Origin: Amorphus sp040750475
GTDB lineage: Bacteria; Pseudomonadota; Alphaproteobacteria; Rhizobiales; Amorphaceae
Reading direction: 5' to 3'
NCBI RefSeq assembly: GCF_040750475.1
Contig: NZ_JABJVY010000007.1
Location: forward strand, 142,130 to 206,129
Length of the DNA: 64,000 bases
Of this stretch, positions 27,970-36,662 are shown piece after piece. The notes below the pieces were generated by a model. It was given only the letters and a program-made list of their open reading frames with translations. It was not told the DNA's origin and ran no database searches. The translations under genes and the position numbers were made by a program. Positions within the stretch are counted from its first letter, which is position 1, and each line of letters opens with the position of its first letter.

Positions 27970-27985
27970 TTAAATTGGGGTTAAC
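27970..27985 (-). promoter_or_regulatory. CtrA-type binding box
   Basis: TTAA-N7-TTAAC is a full match to the CtrA consensus of alphaproteobacteria. It lies 37-91 bases upstream of the possible starts of the GGDEF-like gene, where a promoter would be. A GACTC site (27952-27956), the CcrM methylation pattern GANTC, lies between box and gene. The 254-bp gap 27934-28187 holds no gene. Confidence 0.55.
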
Positions 27986-28187
27986 CGGAAAAGCCTCTTC
28001 GACCCGGTCCGCTCTGTCCGAACACGCCCTGACCGCTCAAACCGAAAACCGAGTGAAAGAAACATCAGGACCCCATCCAGGGGAGGGGCAGAGGACAGCA
28101 TTTCCGCTCTCCTCTTGCGTTCGGGGTGTCCCATCCGAACCGATCGTGACGGCGATCCAGGCTTGTCTGGCGAGGTCGGAGATTCCG

Positions 28188-29687
28188 CTATTCGACGAGC
28201 GCGTCGTCGGAGCGGGAGTTTTCCGCGTCGCCATTGTCGCCGCCATCATCATCGGATGGCGAAGTTGCGGGCGGGCTCGGCCGCACTGGGCGCAGCAGGA
28301 ATGCGGGCACGAATTCGCTCTCGCCGAACACCGGCTCGGACTCTTTCGACGAGCGCCGCGACCCTTTGGAAGGCGACGAAGAGGAAGACGGACCGCTCTT
28401 GGGCGGGGTCGGATCTCCGCCCTTTGGCGACGTCGCGCTGCCTCCGGAGCCGCTACCGCGCGAGCGGGTGGACTTCTGAGCGCTGTCGGCGTCGGCCTTT
28501 TTGCTGGGGGAACTCCGCCTACCGCGGCTCGGTGCGCGCGGTGCGGTCTCCATCTCGTCGATGCTTCCGCCGTCCCATTCGATGGTCTTTTTGATCAGCT
28601 TCTCGATATTGTCGAGCGCTTTCCGGTCACCCGGGGTGACGATCATCTTTGCCGTGCCGGCTCGGCCGGCGCGGCCGGTGCGACCTATCCGGTGGACATA
28701 GTCCTCCGGGCTGTGCGGAACATCGTAGTTGAAGACGTGGCTCACGGCCGGGATATCGAGGCCACGAGCCGCCACGTCGGAGGCAACCAGAAGCTTCAGA
28801 TTTCCCTTCCGGAAATTGTCGAGCATGGTCATGCGCGTGCGCTGGTCCATGTCGCCATGAATCGCGCCAACGGAGAAGCCATGACGTTCCAGCGACCGCA
28901 TCACGACGCCAACGTCGCGCTTGCGATTGCAGAAAATGATGGCGTTCGTCAACTCGTCTCCGGCCTGCTCGATCAGCTCGCGCAGCACCGCACGCTTGTC
29001 CTTCGGGTCGTCGCGCGAGGCATGCAGGCTCTGGGCGACATTTTCCGCCGTGGAGGAGGGCGGGGCCACCTCGACGCGGGCCGGATTCGACAAGAACTTG
29101 TCGACCAGGTGCTGGATCTCCTTCGGCATGGTGGCCGAGAAGAACAGCGTCTGCCGGGTCGGCGGGAGCAGCTTGCAGATGCGCTCGATGTCCGGAATGA
29201 AGCCCATGTCGAGCATCCGGTCGGCTTCGTCGATCACCAGGATCTCGATGCCCTGCAGCAGCAGCTTGCCGCGCTCGGAATGGTCGAGCAACCGGCCCGG
29301 GGTGGCGATCAGGACGTCCACGCCGCGGCCGAGCTTGCGGTTCTGGTCCTCGAACGACACGCCGCCGATCAAAAGCGCCAGGTTGAGCTTGTGGTTGACC
29401 CCGTAGCGGGTGAAATTCTCTTCCACCTGCGCGGCAAGCTCGCGGGTCGGCTCCAGGATCAGCGTGCGCGGCATCCGCGCCCGGGCGCGGCCCTTCTCCA
29501 GAAGGGTCAGCATCGGCAGCACGAACGAAGCCGTTTTGCCGGTGCCCGTCTGGGCCAGGCCAAGGACATCCCGTCGTTCCAAGACATACGGAATCGCCCC
29601 AGCCTGAATCGGAGTAGGCTGGGTGTATCCGGCCGCCTGGATGGCGCTCAGCACTTTGTCGCTCAAACCGAGCGTATCAAAACTCAT
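28188..29687 (-). CDS. DEAD-box ATP-dependent RNA helicase, RhlE-like
   Basis: DEAD-box helicases unwind RNA in ribosome assembly and decay. The 499-residue protein starts MSFDTLGLSDKVLSAI and has the Q-motif GYTQPTPIQAGAIP, motif I AQTGTGKT near residue 47, LVIDEADRMLDMGF near 152, FFSATMP near 183 and HRIGRTGRAGRAG near 334. From about 375 the tail is disordered, serine/lysine/proline-rich, as in RhlE. The purine-rich ribosome binding site is not obvious. Gene symbol left open because RhlE, RhlB and SrmB types are not separable by eye. Confidence 0.94.
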   Translation of the reverse strand: MSFDTLGLSDKVLSAIQAAGYTQPTPIQAGAIPYVLERRDVLGLAQTGTGKTASFVLPMLTLLEKGRARARMPRTLILEPTRELAAQVEENFTRYGVNHKLNLALLIGGVSFEDQNRKLGRGVDVLIATPGRLLDHSERGKLLLQGIEILVIDEADRMLDMGFIPDIERICKLLPPTRQTLFFSATMPKEIQHLVDKFLSNPARVEVAPPSSTAENVAQSLHASRDDPKDKRAVLRELIEQAGDELTNAIIFCNRKRDVGVVMRSLERHGFSVGAIHGDMDQRTRMTMLDNFRKGNLKLLVASDVAARGLDIPAVSHVFNYDVPHSPEDYVHRIGRTGRAGRAGTAKMIVTPGDRKALDNIEKLIKKTIEWDGGSIDEMETAPRAPSRGRRSSPSKKADADSAQKSTRSRGSGSGGSATSPKGGDPTPPKSGPSSSSSPSKGSRRSSKESEPVFGESEFVPAFLLRPVRPSPPATSPSDDDGGDNGDAENSRSDDALVE

Positions 29688-29769
29688 GATGGGAGGACGT
29701 TGCCACTTTCTGCCGCTGGCCGAAGAATTAAGTCCGAAAACGGACGTGCGGCTGCACGGGTCAGATGTC

Positions 29770-29797
29770 TACCTAATCATTTGGCTTGTTTTGTCAA
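29770..29797 (-). promoter_or_regulatory. Candidate promoter of the DEAD-box helicase gene
   Basis: On the minus strand TTGACA (29797-29792) is followed after 16 bases by TAGGTA (29775-29770) in an AT-rich stretch. The leader would be about 75 nt. The -35 is perfect and the -10 is weak. Confidence 0.4.
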
Positions 29798-30093
29798 CGT
29801 GGTTACCGACTATTTCGTACCCGATTGTCAGAATAACGGGGCGGCAAACCGCCGCGCAGATCTGATCTGATGATCTTGCATGGGTCCGGGAGCCGGGCAG
29901 GGCTGTGAGGCGTGGGGTGCCCCGCCGAAATCGACCGGATGTGACGCCTGTCACAGCACCCCCTTTCTAAGACCGGCATTCTCATCCTCGTTGAACGACG
30001 GGACGACCAGGCCGCGAATATTAGCCGCATGTCAATGACTGGCTGCAATCGTGGCGCCAATCGGTCGGATCCGCCAGGCAAAGGGAGGTTCGG

Positions 30094-30249
30094 ATGGGTG
30101 CCGATTGGGACTTGAGCCAGGAAATCGCGGCTTTGCTGGCCCGCGCCGGCAGAATCGGTGCCGAGGCTGCACCGCGCGACCGCCGTTCGAGCGTGCGCGA
30201 CACAACGGTCAGTCTCCCGGCGCAGGCGACGTTTCAGCGCACGGCGTAG
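30094..30249 (+). CDS. Possible 51-residue protein of unknown function
   Basis: A short ATG frame (MGADWDLSQEIAALLARAGR) has AGGGAGG six to seven bases upstream, a stronger ribosome binding site than many genes here. The first 25 residues could form an amphipathic helix; the rest is Arg/Thr-rich. It lies alone in the 624-bp gap between the helicase and the LysR gene. No homologue is recognised and it may be chance. The rest of the gap shows nothing else. Confidence 0.35.
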   Translation: MGADWDLSQEIAALLARAGRIGAEAAPRDRRSSVRDTTVSLPAQATFQRTA

Positions 30250-30311
30250 TGCGCCGATACAGCGTTTGAGGGCAACAAGGAAACCGAGTGGCCCGTCCGG
30301 AGACGCGTCGG

Positions 30312-31283
30312 TCATTCGGGTCCGTCGTGGATCTCGAAGGCTTCGCCTAGCCAGGGCAACGCTTCGGAAAGTTGCGGCGCGACGATGTCGCGCAGGATCT
30401 CCCGAAGCTCTGTCGCGATCCGCATTGCGAGATCGCCAGCATCGTCGCTTCGGGCGACGATCGCCATGGTGCGGGTAAAGCGGCCGCGCGGCATGGCGAC
30501 GACGGTGAGCTCTGAAAGTCGATGGCGCTCTTGCGCCAAGCAGAGCGGGGTCGTGAAACACCAGCCCATATTCTCCGCCACTGCCGAGAGCTGCCCCGTG
30601 GCCGTGTCGAATTCCGCGCGGTTGGGCAGGTCCAGGCCGAGGCGGGTCACCTGGCGCTCGATCTGACGGCCGATCGTCGAACGCAGCGTGTAGCGGATGA
30701 AGGGAAGCCTGCGTGGGTCCGGAAACCCCTCCATCGGAACGCTCTCGCCCTTCGGCAATACCAGAACGAAGGGCTCGGTCACGAGCTCGTGCCGCTCAAG
30801 TCCTTCCAATCCGTCTAACTCGTCCCCGCCGGTCACGACATAGTCGACAGCGCGTGACAGGAGGGCGTCATGGTGGTCGGGCGAAATTCCGGACCAGATC
30901 CGCCAACGTTCGGCGAGCGTTCCCAGCCGACGCACCAGCGCGGGCCCGGTGGTGCCGGCCATGCTCTCCGCCATGGCGATCGTCACGGTGCTGCGTGGCC
31001 GAGCGTCGAGCGACCGGATCGTCGCGACCGCATGGTCGGCCGCCTCCATGAGCGCGCGCGCTTCGTCCAGAAGGGCCGCGCCGGTGCCGGTCAAGGCGAT
31101 CGGCCGCAGCGAACGATCGAACAGCGTGGCGTCGACCGCCTGTTCCAAGCCGGCGATCGCCTGGGACACGCCCGACTGGGTCATGCCCAGCCGTTGCGCG
31201 GCCGGGGTCATGCCGCCGGCCTCGACGACGGTGAGGAAGACGCGCAACGCCTTCAGGTCGAATCCCGGCGGAAAATCGGTCAC
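30312..31283 (-). CDS. LysR-family transcriptional regulator at the end of the sox operon
   Basis: The 323-residue protein has an N-terminal helix-turn-helix (LKALRVFLTVVEAGGMTPAAQRLGMTQSGVSQAI) and a substrate-binding domain from about residue 95. The start is a GTG at 31283, three bases after the soxG stop, so it is almost certainly translated from the sox mRNA. This is unlike the usual divergent LysR arrangement. It may control the sox operon in response to sarcosine, glycine betaine or another substrate; this is inference. Confidence 0.88.
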   Translation of the reverse strand: MTDFPPGFDLKALRVFLTVVEAGGMTPAAQRLGMTQSGVSQAIAGLEQAVDATLFDRSLRPIALTGTGAALLDEARALMEAADHAVATIRSLDARPRSTVTIAMAESMAGTTGPALVRRLGTLAERWRIWSGISPDHHDALLSRAVDYVVTGGDELDGLEGLERHELVTEPFVLVLPKGESVPMEGFPDPRRLPFIRYTLRSTIGRQIERQVTRLGLDLPNRAEFDTATGQLSAVAENMGWCFTTPLCLAQERHRLSELTVVAMPRGRFTRTMAIVARSDDAGDLAMRIATELREILRDIVAPQLSEALPWLGEAFEIHDGPE

Positions 31284-31286
31284 GTA

Positions 31287-31901
31287 TTAGGAACTATGCG
31301 CTGGAACCTGGTCGATCGCGACGGACGGATCGGTGCGCCAGCCGAATTCGCGCGCGGCATCCGTCAGCCATTCGCTGAAGGATAGCGCAAAACTCGTGAA
31401 CACGAAGAGGTCGAAAACCGTCTCCGACCGCCGCAGGATCAGGCAGCCCATGTGGTGGATGGAGGTTTGGGCAAGCGTTCCGGGCGGAAAGGCGTCCGCG
31501 TCGAACGCAAGGGCCGTGCCCTTGGCGAGCAGGTCTTCAACGGCGGGCCCAGAAATCCGAACCGCGGCGCGCGCATGGGAGAGGTCGGCGACCGCACCGA
31601 GATCGGCGGAGATGGCGGCCGCGACATCGGCGACCGTGTCGGCCGTGAGCACGAGATAGCGGCCGGGGGCGATCCGCCCGCACAGTCGGCCGAAATGGTT
31701 CGACAGGTCGCGTCCCTCCGGCAGGGTGATGCCGATCGGTGCCAGCGCCTTGGCGACCGCCTCGCGCTTGCCGGGCCAGATCTGAAGCTGGGCCGCGGCG
31801 GGCGGATCGATTTGGGCGAGGACGATCGCCGGCTCGCCTCGTCGACCACCGGACCGTCCTTCGGCGAGCCGTCCGGCGAACGGGTCTGCTGCATCAGCCA
31901 T
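31287..31901 (-). CDS. soxG: Sarcosine oxidase gamma subunit
   Basis: SoxG is the small structural subunit of heterotetrameric sarcosine oxidase. The 204-residue protein has SHARAAVRISGPAVEDLLAKG near residue 107 and ends with FALSFSEWLTDAAREFGW, both typical. Its start overlaps the soxA stop by eight bases. It ends three bases before the LysR start. Confidence 0.9.
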   Translation of the reverse strand: MADAADPFAGRLAEGRSGGRRGEPAIVLAQIDPPAAAQLQIWPGKREAVAKALAPIGITLPEGRDLSNHFGRLCGRIAPGRYLVLTADTVADVAAAISADLGAVADLSHARAAVRISGPAVEDLLAKGTALAFDADAFPPGTLAQTSIHHMGCLILRRSETVFDLFVFTSFALSFSEWLTDAAREFGWRTDPSVAIDQVPAHSS

Positions 31902-34896
31902 GGAGACGGGCTCCTTCCGGATCGAAGAAATGCGGCGACACCACTTCCACCTCGGTCGGTGTCCCGTTGCGGATCGGGTCGACCACCGTCAGCCGTTCCC
32001 CCGTCCGCTCACGACCCGCCGAAACCAGCGCCAGCGCAATATAGGCGCCAAGGGCGGGAGAGAAGGTGGGTGAGGTAACATGCCCGAGGCTCGGCATGTC
32101 CTGTGGCATCCGCTCGGCAATGATATGTGCGCCGGTGCGCAAGGGGGCGTCGGCGAGCGAGCGTAGTCCGACCAGCACTTTGCGATCGGGGGAGATCATG
32201 GCTGGCCGATCCATTAGAGCGCGCCCGACAAATGGCGTCTTGGTCGAGGCCATCTTGCCAAGGCCGAGATCGGAGAGAGTCGTGCGGCCGTCGAGCTCGG
32301 GACCGGAGACGTGCCCTTTTTCAATCCGAAGCGTGCCCAGCGCCTCCGTTCCGTAGGGAACAAGACCGAACGGCTGGCCGGCCGCATGGACCGCCTCCCA
32401 GACCGCAAGCCCGTCGCGGGCGCCGCAGTGGATTTCGTAGGCGCGCTCGCCGGAAAAGGAAATCCGGGTGACGAGCACGGCAACTTTGCCGACCCGTCCC
32501 TTGCGGACCGCCATGAATGGCGTGCCGGCGTCTGACAGGTCCACATCGGCGACGACCGTCCGAAGAACCTCGCGGCTTTTCGGTCCGGCGATCGCCAGTC
32601 CGGCCCATTGGTCGGTGGCGGAGGCGACGGCGACTTTCAGGTCCGGCCAGTCGACGGCGAGATGGCGCTCCAGCCGCGCCAGGACACCGGCGGCGTTGGC
32701 CGTCGTGGTGGTCATCAGGAAGTCGTTTTCGCCGAGGCGCCAGGTGGTGCCGTCGTCATAGACGAATCCGTCCTCGCGCAGCATCACGCCGTAGCGGGCG
32801 CGACCGACCGTGAGGGAGGAGAAGGTGTTGGCGTAGACGCGATCCAGCAGTTTCGCCGCATCGGGACCCTGCACCGTGATCTTGCCAAGGGTGGAGACGT
32901 CGACGATCCCGACGGCCTCGCGCACGGTCCGCGCCTCGCGGATATAGGCGTCGGTGACGCTCTCGCCGGGCCGGCGATAGACCCGCGGCCGCATCCAGGC
33001 GCCGGTCGTCAGCATGTCGGCGCCGTGGGCGACGTGCCAGTCGTGCATGGCGGTCCGGCGCACCGGCCGGAAATGACCGCCGATCTCGCGGCCGGCGAGC
33101 GCGCCGAGCGAGACGGGCGTGTAGGGCGCACGGAAGCGGGTGGTGCCGACGTCCGGGATCGGACGTCCTTCCAGGTCCGCCATCAGCCCGAGCGCGTTCA
33201 CGTTGGAGGTCTTGCCCTGGTCGGTGGCCATGCCGAGCGTGGTGTAGCGCTTCAGATGCTCCACCGAGCGATAGCCTTCCTGGTGGGCGAGCTTCACGTC
33301 GGATGCGGTGACATCGTTCTGAAAATCGATGAACGCCTTGTCCGCTCCTTTGCCGAGGCCCGTCGCGCGAATGGCAAGCGGAGCCATCTGGGGTGCGTCG
33401 GGGTCGCTGGCGGCAAAGGTGGATTGAGGGGTCGGTCGGCCGAGGGCCGCAAGAGCCGAGCAGGCGGCGCGGACGCCGTCGGCCAGAATGGCGTCGAGGC
33501 CGAATGTGCCGGCGGCTGCGCCCGCCGCTGTCCATGCTTCGCGCGGTGGACCAGGTACGAACGCGTCGATCTCCGGACTCCAGAGCGGAGGGCCGCCGGC
33601 TTGGCTTGCCAGATGGATCGTCGGCGTCCAGCCACCCGAGACGGCAACGAGGTCGAGCGAATGAGTTTCGCTCCAGCCCTCGGTCGGGCGCCCCGACGCG
33701 TCGCAGCGGGAGAGCCTCACTCGGCCAACGTCTTTCGATCCCTTCGCCTGACCGAGCAGAGTTGCGGCATGGACGGGAACGCCCGCGGCTTCGATCGGGG
33801 CGGCCAGGTCGGTGGGCGGCGACGGCCGCGCGTCGGCGACTGCGCGAACGGCCACGCCGGCTTCGACCAAAGCGAGCGTGGTGCGGTAGATGCTGTCGTC
33901 CGCTCCGGCGACCACGGCCTCTCGTCCGGGCGCGACCGCGTAGCGCGCGATCAGCCGCTCCACTGCAGAGCCGAGCATCACGCCCGGCAGGTCGTTTCCG
34001 GGAAACACCAGCGGGCGTTGGGTTGCGCCGGTGGTCAGCACGACCTGGCCGGCGTGGATGGTCCAATGCCGGTGGCGCGGCAGGTCCGGATCGCGCTCGG
34101 CGAGATGGTCCTGCACCCGTTCCACGGCGCCGACGACGTTGCCGTCATAGTAGCCATAGGCCGTGGCGCGTATGAGGACCCGCACATTCGTCATCGCCTG
34201 AAGCTCGGTGACGGCGGCCCGCACCCAGTCGATGGCGGGCAGACCGTCGATCGTCGCGCGGCTTTCGAACAGGCTGCCCCCGAGCACCGGACCTTCGTCG
34301 ACGACGAGCACGCGGGCACCGGTCCGGCCGGCCGTCAGGGTAGCGGCTAGGCCCGCTGGTCCGCCGCCCACGACGAGCACATCGGCAAAGGCGTTTGTCT
34401 TTTCGTAACGACTTTGGTCCATCTCCTTGCCGGCCGCGCCGAGACCGGCAGCCCGCCGGATGACCTGCTCATAGAAGTCCCATGCCCTCCGGCCGGGTCC
34501 CATGAAAGTCTTATAGTAAAATCCTGCTTTAAGTCCTTGGTTAACAATACTTAAAGGCCAAGTCATGATGTCATGTCTGAGGCTTGGCCAGCGGTTTTGA
34601 CTTTCGCTCCTAAGCCCCTCGAAAATTTCAATAATTGACGCTTGTATATTGGGTTCTCGGGTCGTGGCCGCGCCGAGCGTGACGAGTGCGTTCGGCTCTT
34701 CCACGCCGGCGCCCAGGAGGCCCCTTGGGCGATGATATTTGAAAGATCGTCCGAGCAACCGCGTGCCCGAAGCGATAAGCGCGGAGGCGAGCGTGTCGCC
34801 GGCAAAGCCGGTCATCGGTCGCCCGTCGAAGCGAAAGTGGACGGGGCGCGATCGATCGATCAGCGCGCCCCTTTCCGGGAGGCGATAGCCGCTCAT
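31894..34896 (-). CDS. soxA: Sarcosine oxidase alpha subunit
   Basis: SoxA binds NAD and tetrahydrofolate and passes the one-carbon unit from sarcosine to folate. The 1000-residue protein has an N-terminal ferredoxin-like segment (VHFRFDGRPMTGFAGDTLASAL), a dinucleotide-binding region near residue 173 (LVVGGGPAGLAATLTAGR), a linker and a C-terminal GcvT-like aminomethyltransferase domain from about 610 to 990 (YGVMLREDGFVYDDGTTW, FSGERAYEIH). Its start overlaps soxD by four bases. A stretch at about 34500-34660 uses unusually AT-rich codons although the protein remains normal. Confidence 0.95.
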   Translation of the reverse strand: MSGYRLPERGALIDRSRPVHFRFDGRPMTGFAGDTLASALIASGTRLLGRSFKYHRPRGLLGAGVEEPNALVTLGAATTREPNIQASIIEIFEGLRSESQNRWPSLRHDIMTWPLSIVNQGLKAGFYYKTFMGPGRRAWDFYEQVIRRAAGLGAAGKEMDQSRYEKTNAFADVLVVGGGPAGLAATLTAGRTGARVLVVDEGPVLGGSLFESRATIDGLPAIDWVRAAVTELQAMTNVRVLIRATAYGYYDGNVVGAVERVQDHLAERDPDLPRHRHWTIHAGQVVLTTGATQRPLVFPGNDLPGVMLGSAVERLIARYAVAPGREAVVAGADDSIYRTTLALVEAGVAVRAVADARPSPPTDLAAPIEAAGVPVHAATLLGQAKGSKDVGRVRLSRCDASGRPTEGWSETHSLDLVAVSGGWTPTIHLASQAGGPPLWSPEIDAFVPGPPREAWTAAGAAAGTFGLDAILADGVRAACSALAALGRPTPQSTFAASDPDAPQMAPLAIRATGLGKGADKAFIDFQNDVTASDVKLAHQEGYRSVEHLKRYTTLGMATDQGKTSNVNALGLMADLEGRPIPDVGTTRFRAPYTPVSLGALAGREIGGHFRPVRRTAMHDWHVAHGADMLTTGAWMRPRVYRRPGESVTDAYIREARTVREAVGIVDVSTLGKITVQGPDAAKLLDRVYANTFSSLTVGRARYGVMLREDGFVYDDGTTWRLGENDFLMTTTTANAAGVLARLERHLAVDWPDLKVAVASATDQWAGLAIAGPKSREVLRTVVADVDLSDAGTPFMAVRKGRVGKVAVLVTRISFSGERAYEIHCGARDGLAVWEAVHAAGQPFGLVPYGTEALGTLRIEKGHVSGPELDGRTTLSDLGLGKMASTKTPFVGRALMDRPAMISPDRKVLVGLRSLADAPLRTGAHIIAERMPQDMPSLGHVTSPTFSPALGAYIALALVSAGRERTGERLTVVDPIRNGTPTEVEVVSPHFFDPEGARLHG

Positions 34897-35159
34897 ATGC
34901 CGGCTCCCGTCGGCGTCACCAGCCGGGCGCTCAGTATGGCGTGCGTGGCAGTGTCGCGCTCAACTTCGACGAAGCATCGGCAGCCCTGGGTGTGGTGCCA
35001 GAGTTCCGCATGCGGGCCGCGCGGATTGCGTCGTTCGTAGACGGTCGCGAACCAGGTGTCGCCATCGGCCTCAAGCGGCGGACGGAGGACGGTGGCGTCA
35101 CCTTCATAGGTGAATTCGGAAACGGACCGGAGTCCGCAGACCGGGCAGGGAATGCGCAT
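34893..35159 (-). CDS. soxD: Sarcosine oxidase delta subunit
   Basis: SoxD is the small zinc-binding subunit. The 88-residue protein begins MRIPCPVCGLRSVSEF and has cysteine and histidine ligands in CPVC and HHTQGCRCF. The sequence RRNPRGPHAELWHHTQGC is characteristic of the family. It lies nine bases after soxB and overlaps soxA by four. Confidence 0.94.
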   Translation of the reverse strand: MRIPCPVCGLRSVSEFTYEGDATVLRPPLEADGDTWFATVYERRNPRGPHAELWHHTQGCRCFVEVERDTATHAILSARLVTPTGAGI

Positions 35160-35168
35160 CGGGAGAGC

Positions 35169-36425
35169 TCAGTGCAGTCGGGGGGTGGCGCCGGCGCCGC
35201 GCTCGTCCAGCAGCGCGCCGGTGCGGAAACGGTCGAGGGCGAAGCCGGCGTTGAGCGGGTGGGGGGCGTCGCGGGCGATTGTGTGGGAGAAGCACCAGCC
35301 CGAGGCGGGCGTCGCCTTGAAGCCGCCATAACACCAGCCGGCGTTCAGGTAGAGGCCCGGCTTCGGAGTTTTGTCGATGATCGGGCTGCCGTCCATGGAC
35401 ATGTCCATGATGCCGCCCCACGAGCGCAGGAGCCGCAGGCGCGACAGCGACGGGAACATAGTGACGGCAGAGGCCGCCACATCCTCCACGATCGGCAGGT
35501 TGCCGCGTTGAGCATAGGAGTTGTAGCCGTCGATGTCGCCGCCGAAGACCAGTCCGCCTTTGTCGGACTGGGAAATGTAGAGGTGGCCGGCGCCGAAGGT
35601 GACCACGGTGTCGAGGAAGGGTTTTAAGCCTTCCGACACGAACGCCTGCAGCACGTGGCTCTCGATCGGCAGGCGATCGAAGCCGGCAAGCCGCATCACC
35701 TCCGAGGTGGATCCGGCGACCGCCACGCCGACTTTTCCGGCTCCGATCGTGCCGCGCGTCGTCTCCACTCCGGTGACGCGGTCGCCGTCGAACGTGAAGC
35801 CGGTGACGGCGCAATTCTCGATGATGTCGACGCCGAGCCGGTCGGCGGCACGGGCGTAGCCCCAGGCGACAGCATCGTGGCGGACGGTGCCGCCGCGCGG
35901 CTGGCAGAGACCGCCGACAATCGGGAACCGGGCCGTCTCGGAGAGGTCGAGGCCGGGAACGCGCCGCGCCAGTTCGTCGCGGTCGAGGAGTTCGGCGTCC
36001 ACGCCGGCAAGCCGCATGGCGTTGCCGCGCCGCGCATAGGCATCGAGCTGCGCCGGCGTGTGGGCGAGATTGATCACCCCGCGCTGGGACACCATCGTGT
36101 TGAAATTCAGCTCGCGCGACAGGTTCTCCCAAAGTTTCAGCGACCACTCGTAGAAGCGGGTATTGTCGGGAAGCATGTAGTTGGAGCGGATGATCGTCGT
36201 GTTCCGGCCGATATTGCCGCTGCCGAGCCAGCCTTTTTCCAAGACGGCAACGTTTGTGATGCCGTGTTCTTTGGCCAAATAGTAGGCCGTCGCCAGGCCA
36301 TGGCCACCACCTCCGACGATGACGACGTCGTAGGCTGGGCGCGGCTCGGCCTTGCGCCAGGCAAGTGGCCAGTAGCGTTGCCCGGTGAGTGCGTTCAGGG
36401 CGAGGGAGCCAATCGAATAGCGCAT
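35169..36425 (-). CDS. soxB: Sarcosine oxidase beta subunit
   Basis: SoxB holds FAD and FMN and oxidises sarcosine to glycine, formaldehyde equivalents and hydrogen peroxide. The ATG at 36425 (MRYSIGSLALNALTGQRYW) gives 418 residues, the usual length; the frame extends upstream into the intergenic region without similarity. The FAD-binding VVIVGGGGHGLATAYYLA lies near residue 33, followed by GNIGRNTTIIRSNY, the covalent-flavin region. First gene of soxB-soxD-soxA-soxG-LysR. Confidence 0.95.
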   Translation of the reverse strand: MRYSIGSLALNALTGQRYWPLAWRKAEPRPAYDVVIVGGGGHGLATAYYLAKEHGITNVAVLEKGWLGSGNIGRNTTIIRSNYMLPDNTRFYEWSLKLWENLSRELNFNTMVSQRGVINLAHTPAQLDAYARRGNAMRLAGVDAELLDRDELARRVPGLDLSETARFPIVGGLCQPRGGTVRHDAVAWGYARAADRLGVDIIENCAVTGFTFDGDRVTGVETTRGTIGAGKVGVAVAGSTSEVMRLAGFDRLPIESHVLQAFVSEGLKPFLDTVVTFGAGHLYISQSDKGGLVFGGDIDGYNSYAQRGNLPIVEDVAASAVTMFPSLSRLRLLRSWGGIMDMSMDGSPIIDKTPKPGLYLNAGWCYGGFKATPASGWCFSHTIARDAPHPLNAGFALDRFRTGALLDERGAGATPRLH

Positions 36426-36525
36426 GGTTTGTTCGTCAATTCTGCATGTCGATGCCTGGGCAAGGCTTGGGGGATCGTTTAGAAGCATGACGACGCTACC
36501 GCATCTTAGGGGCAAGGCGGGAGCA

Positions 36526-36538
36526 ATGACGATGTCAT
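36526..36538. promoter_or_regulatory. Inverted repeat upstream of soxB
   Basis: ATGAC-GAT-GTCAT is a perfect 5+3+5 dyad about 100 bases before the soxB start and 125 before the GGDEF gene. It lies in the divergent intergenic region and could be an operator for either gene. Confidence 0.35.
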
Positions 36539-36662
36539 GACGAAACCTTCTGACCGACATTACTGGCGCTGATGGACGGGGCGTCGGTACGGCTTGGCTC
36601 GGGGCAGTCCGAAGAAGGCCGACGGTCTCTGTTTTGTCATCCGAACCGTGGGACGGGCGTGA

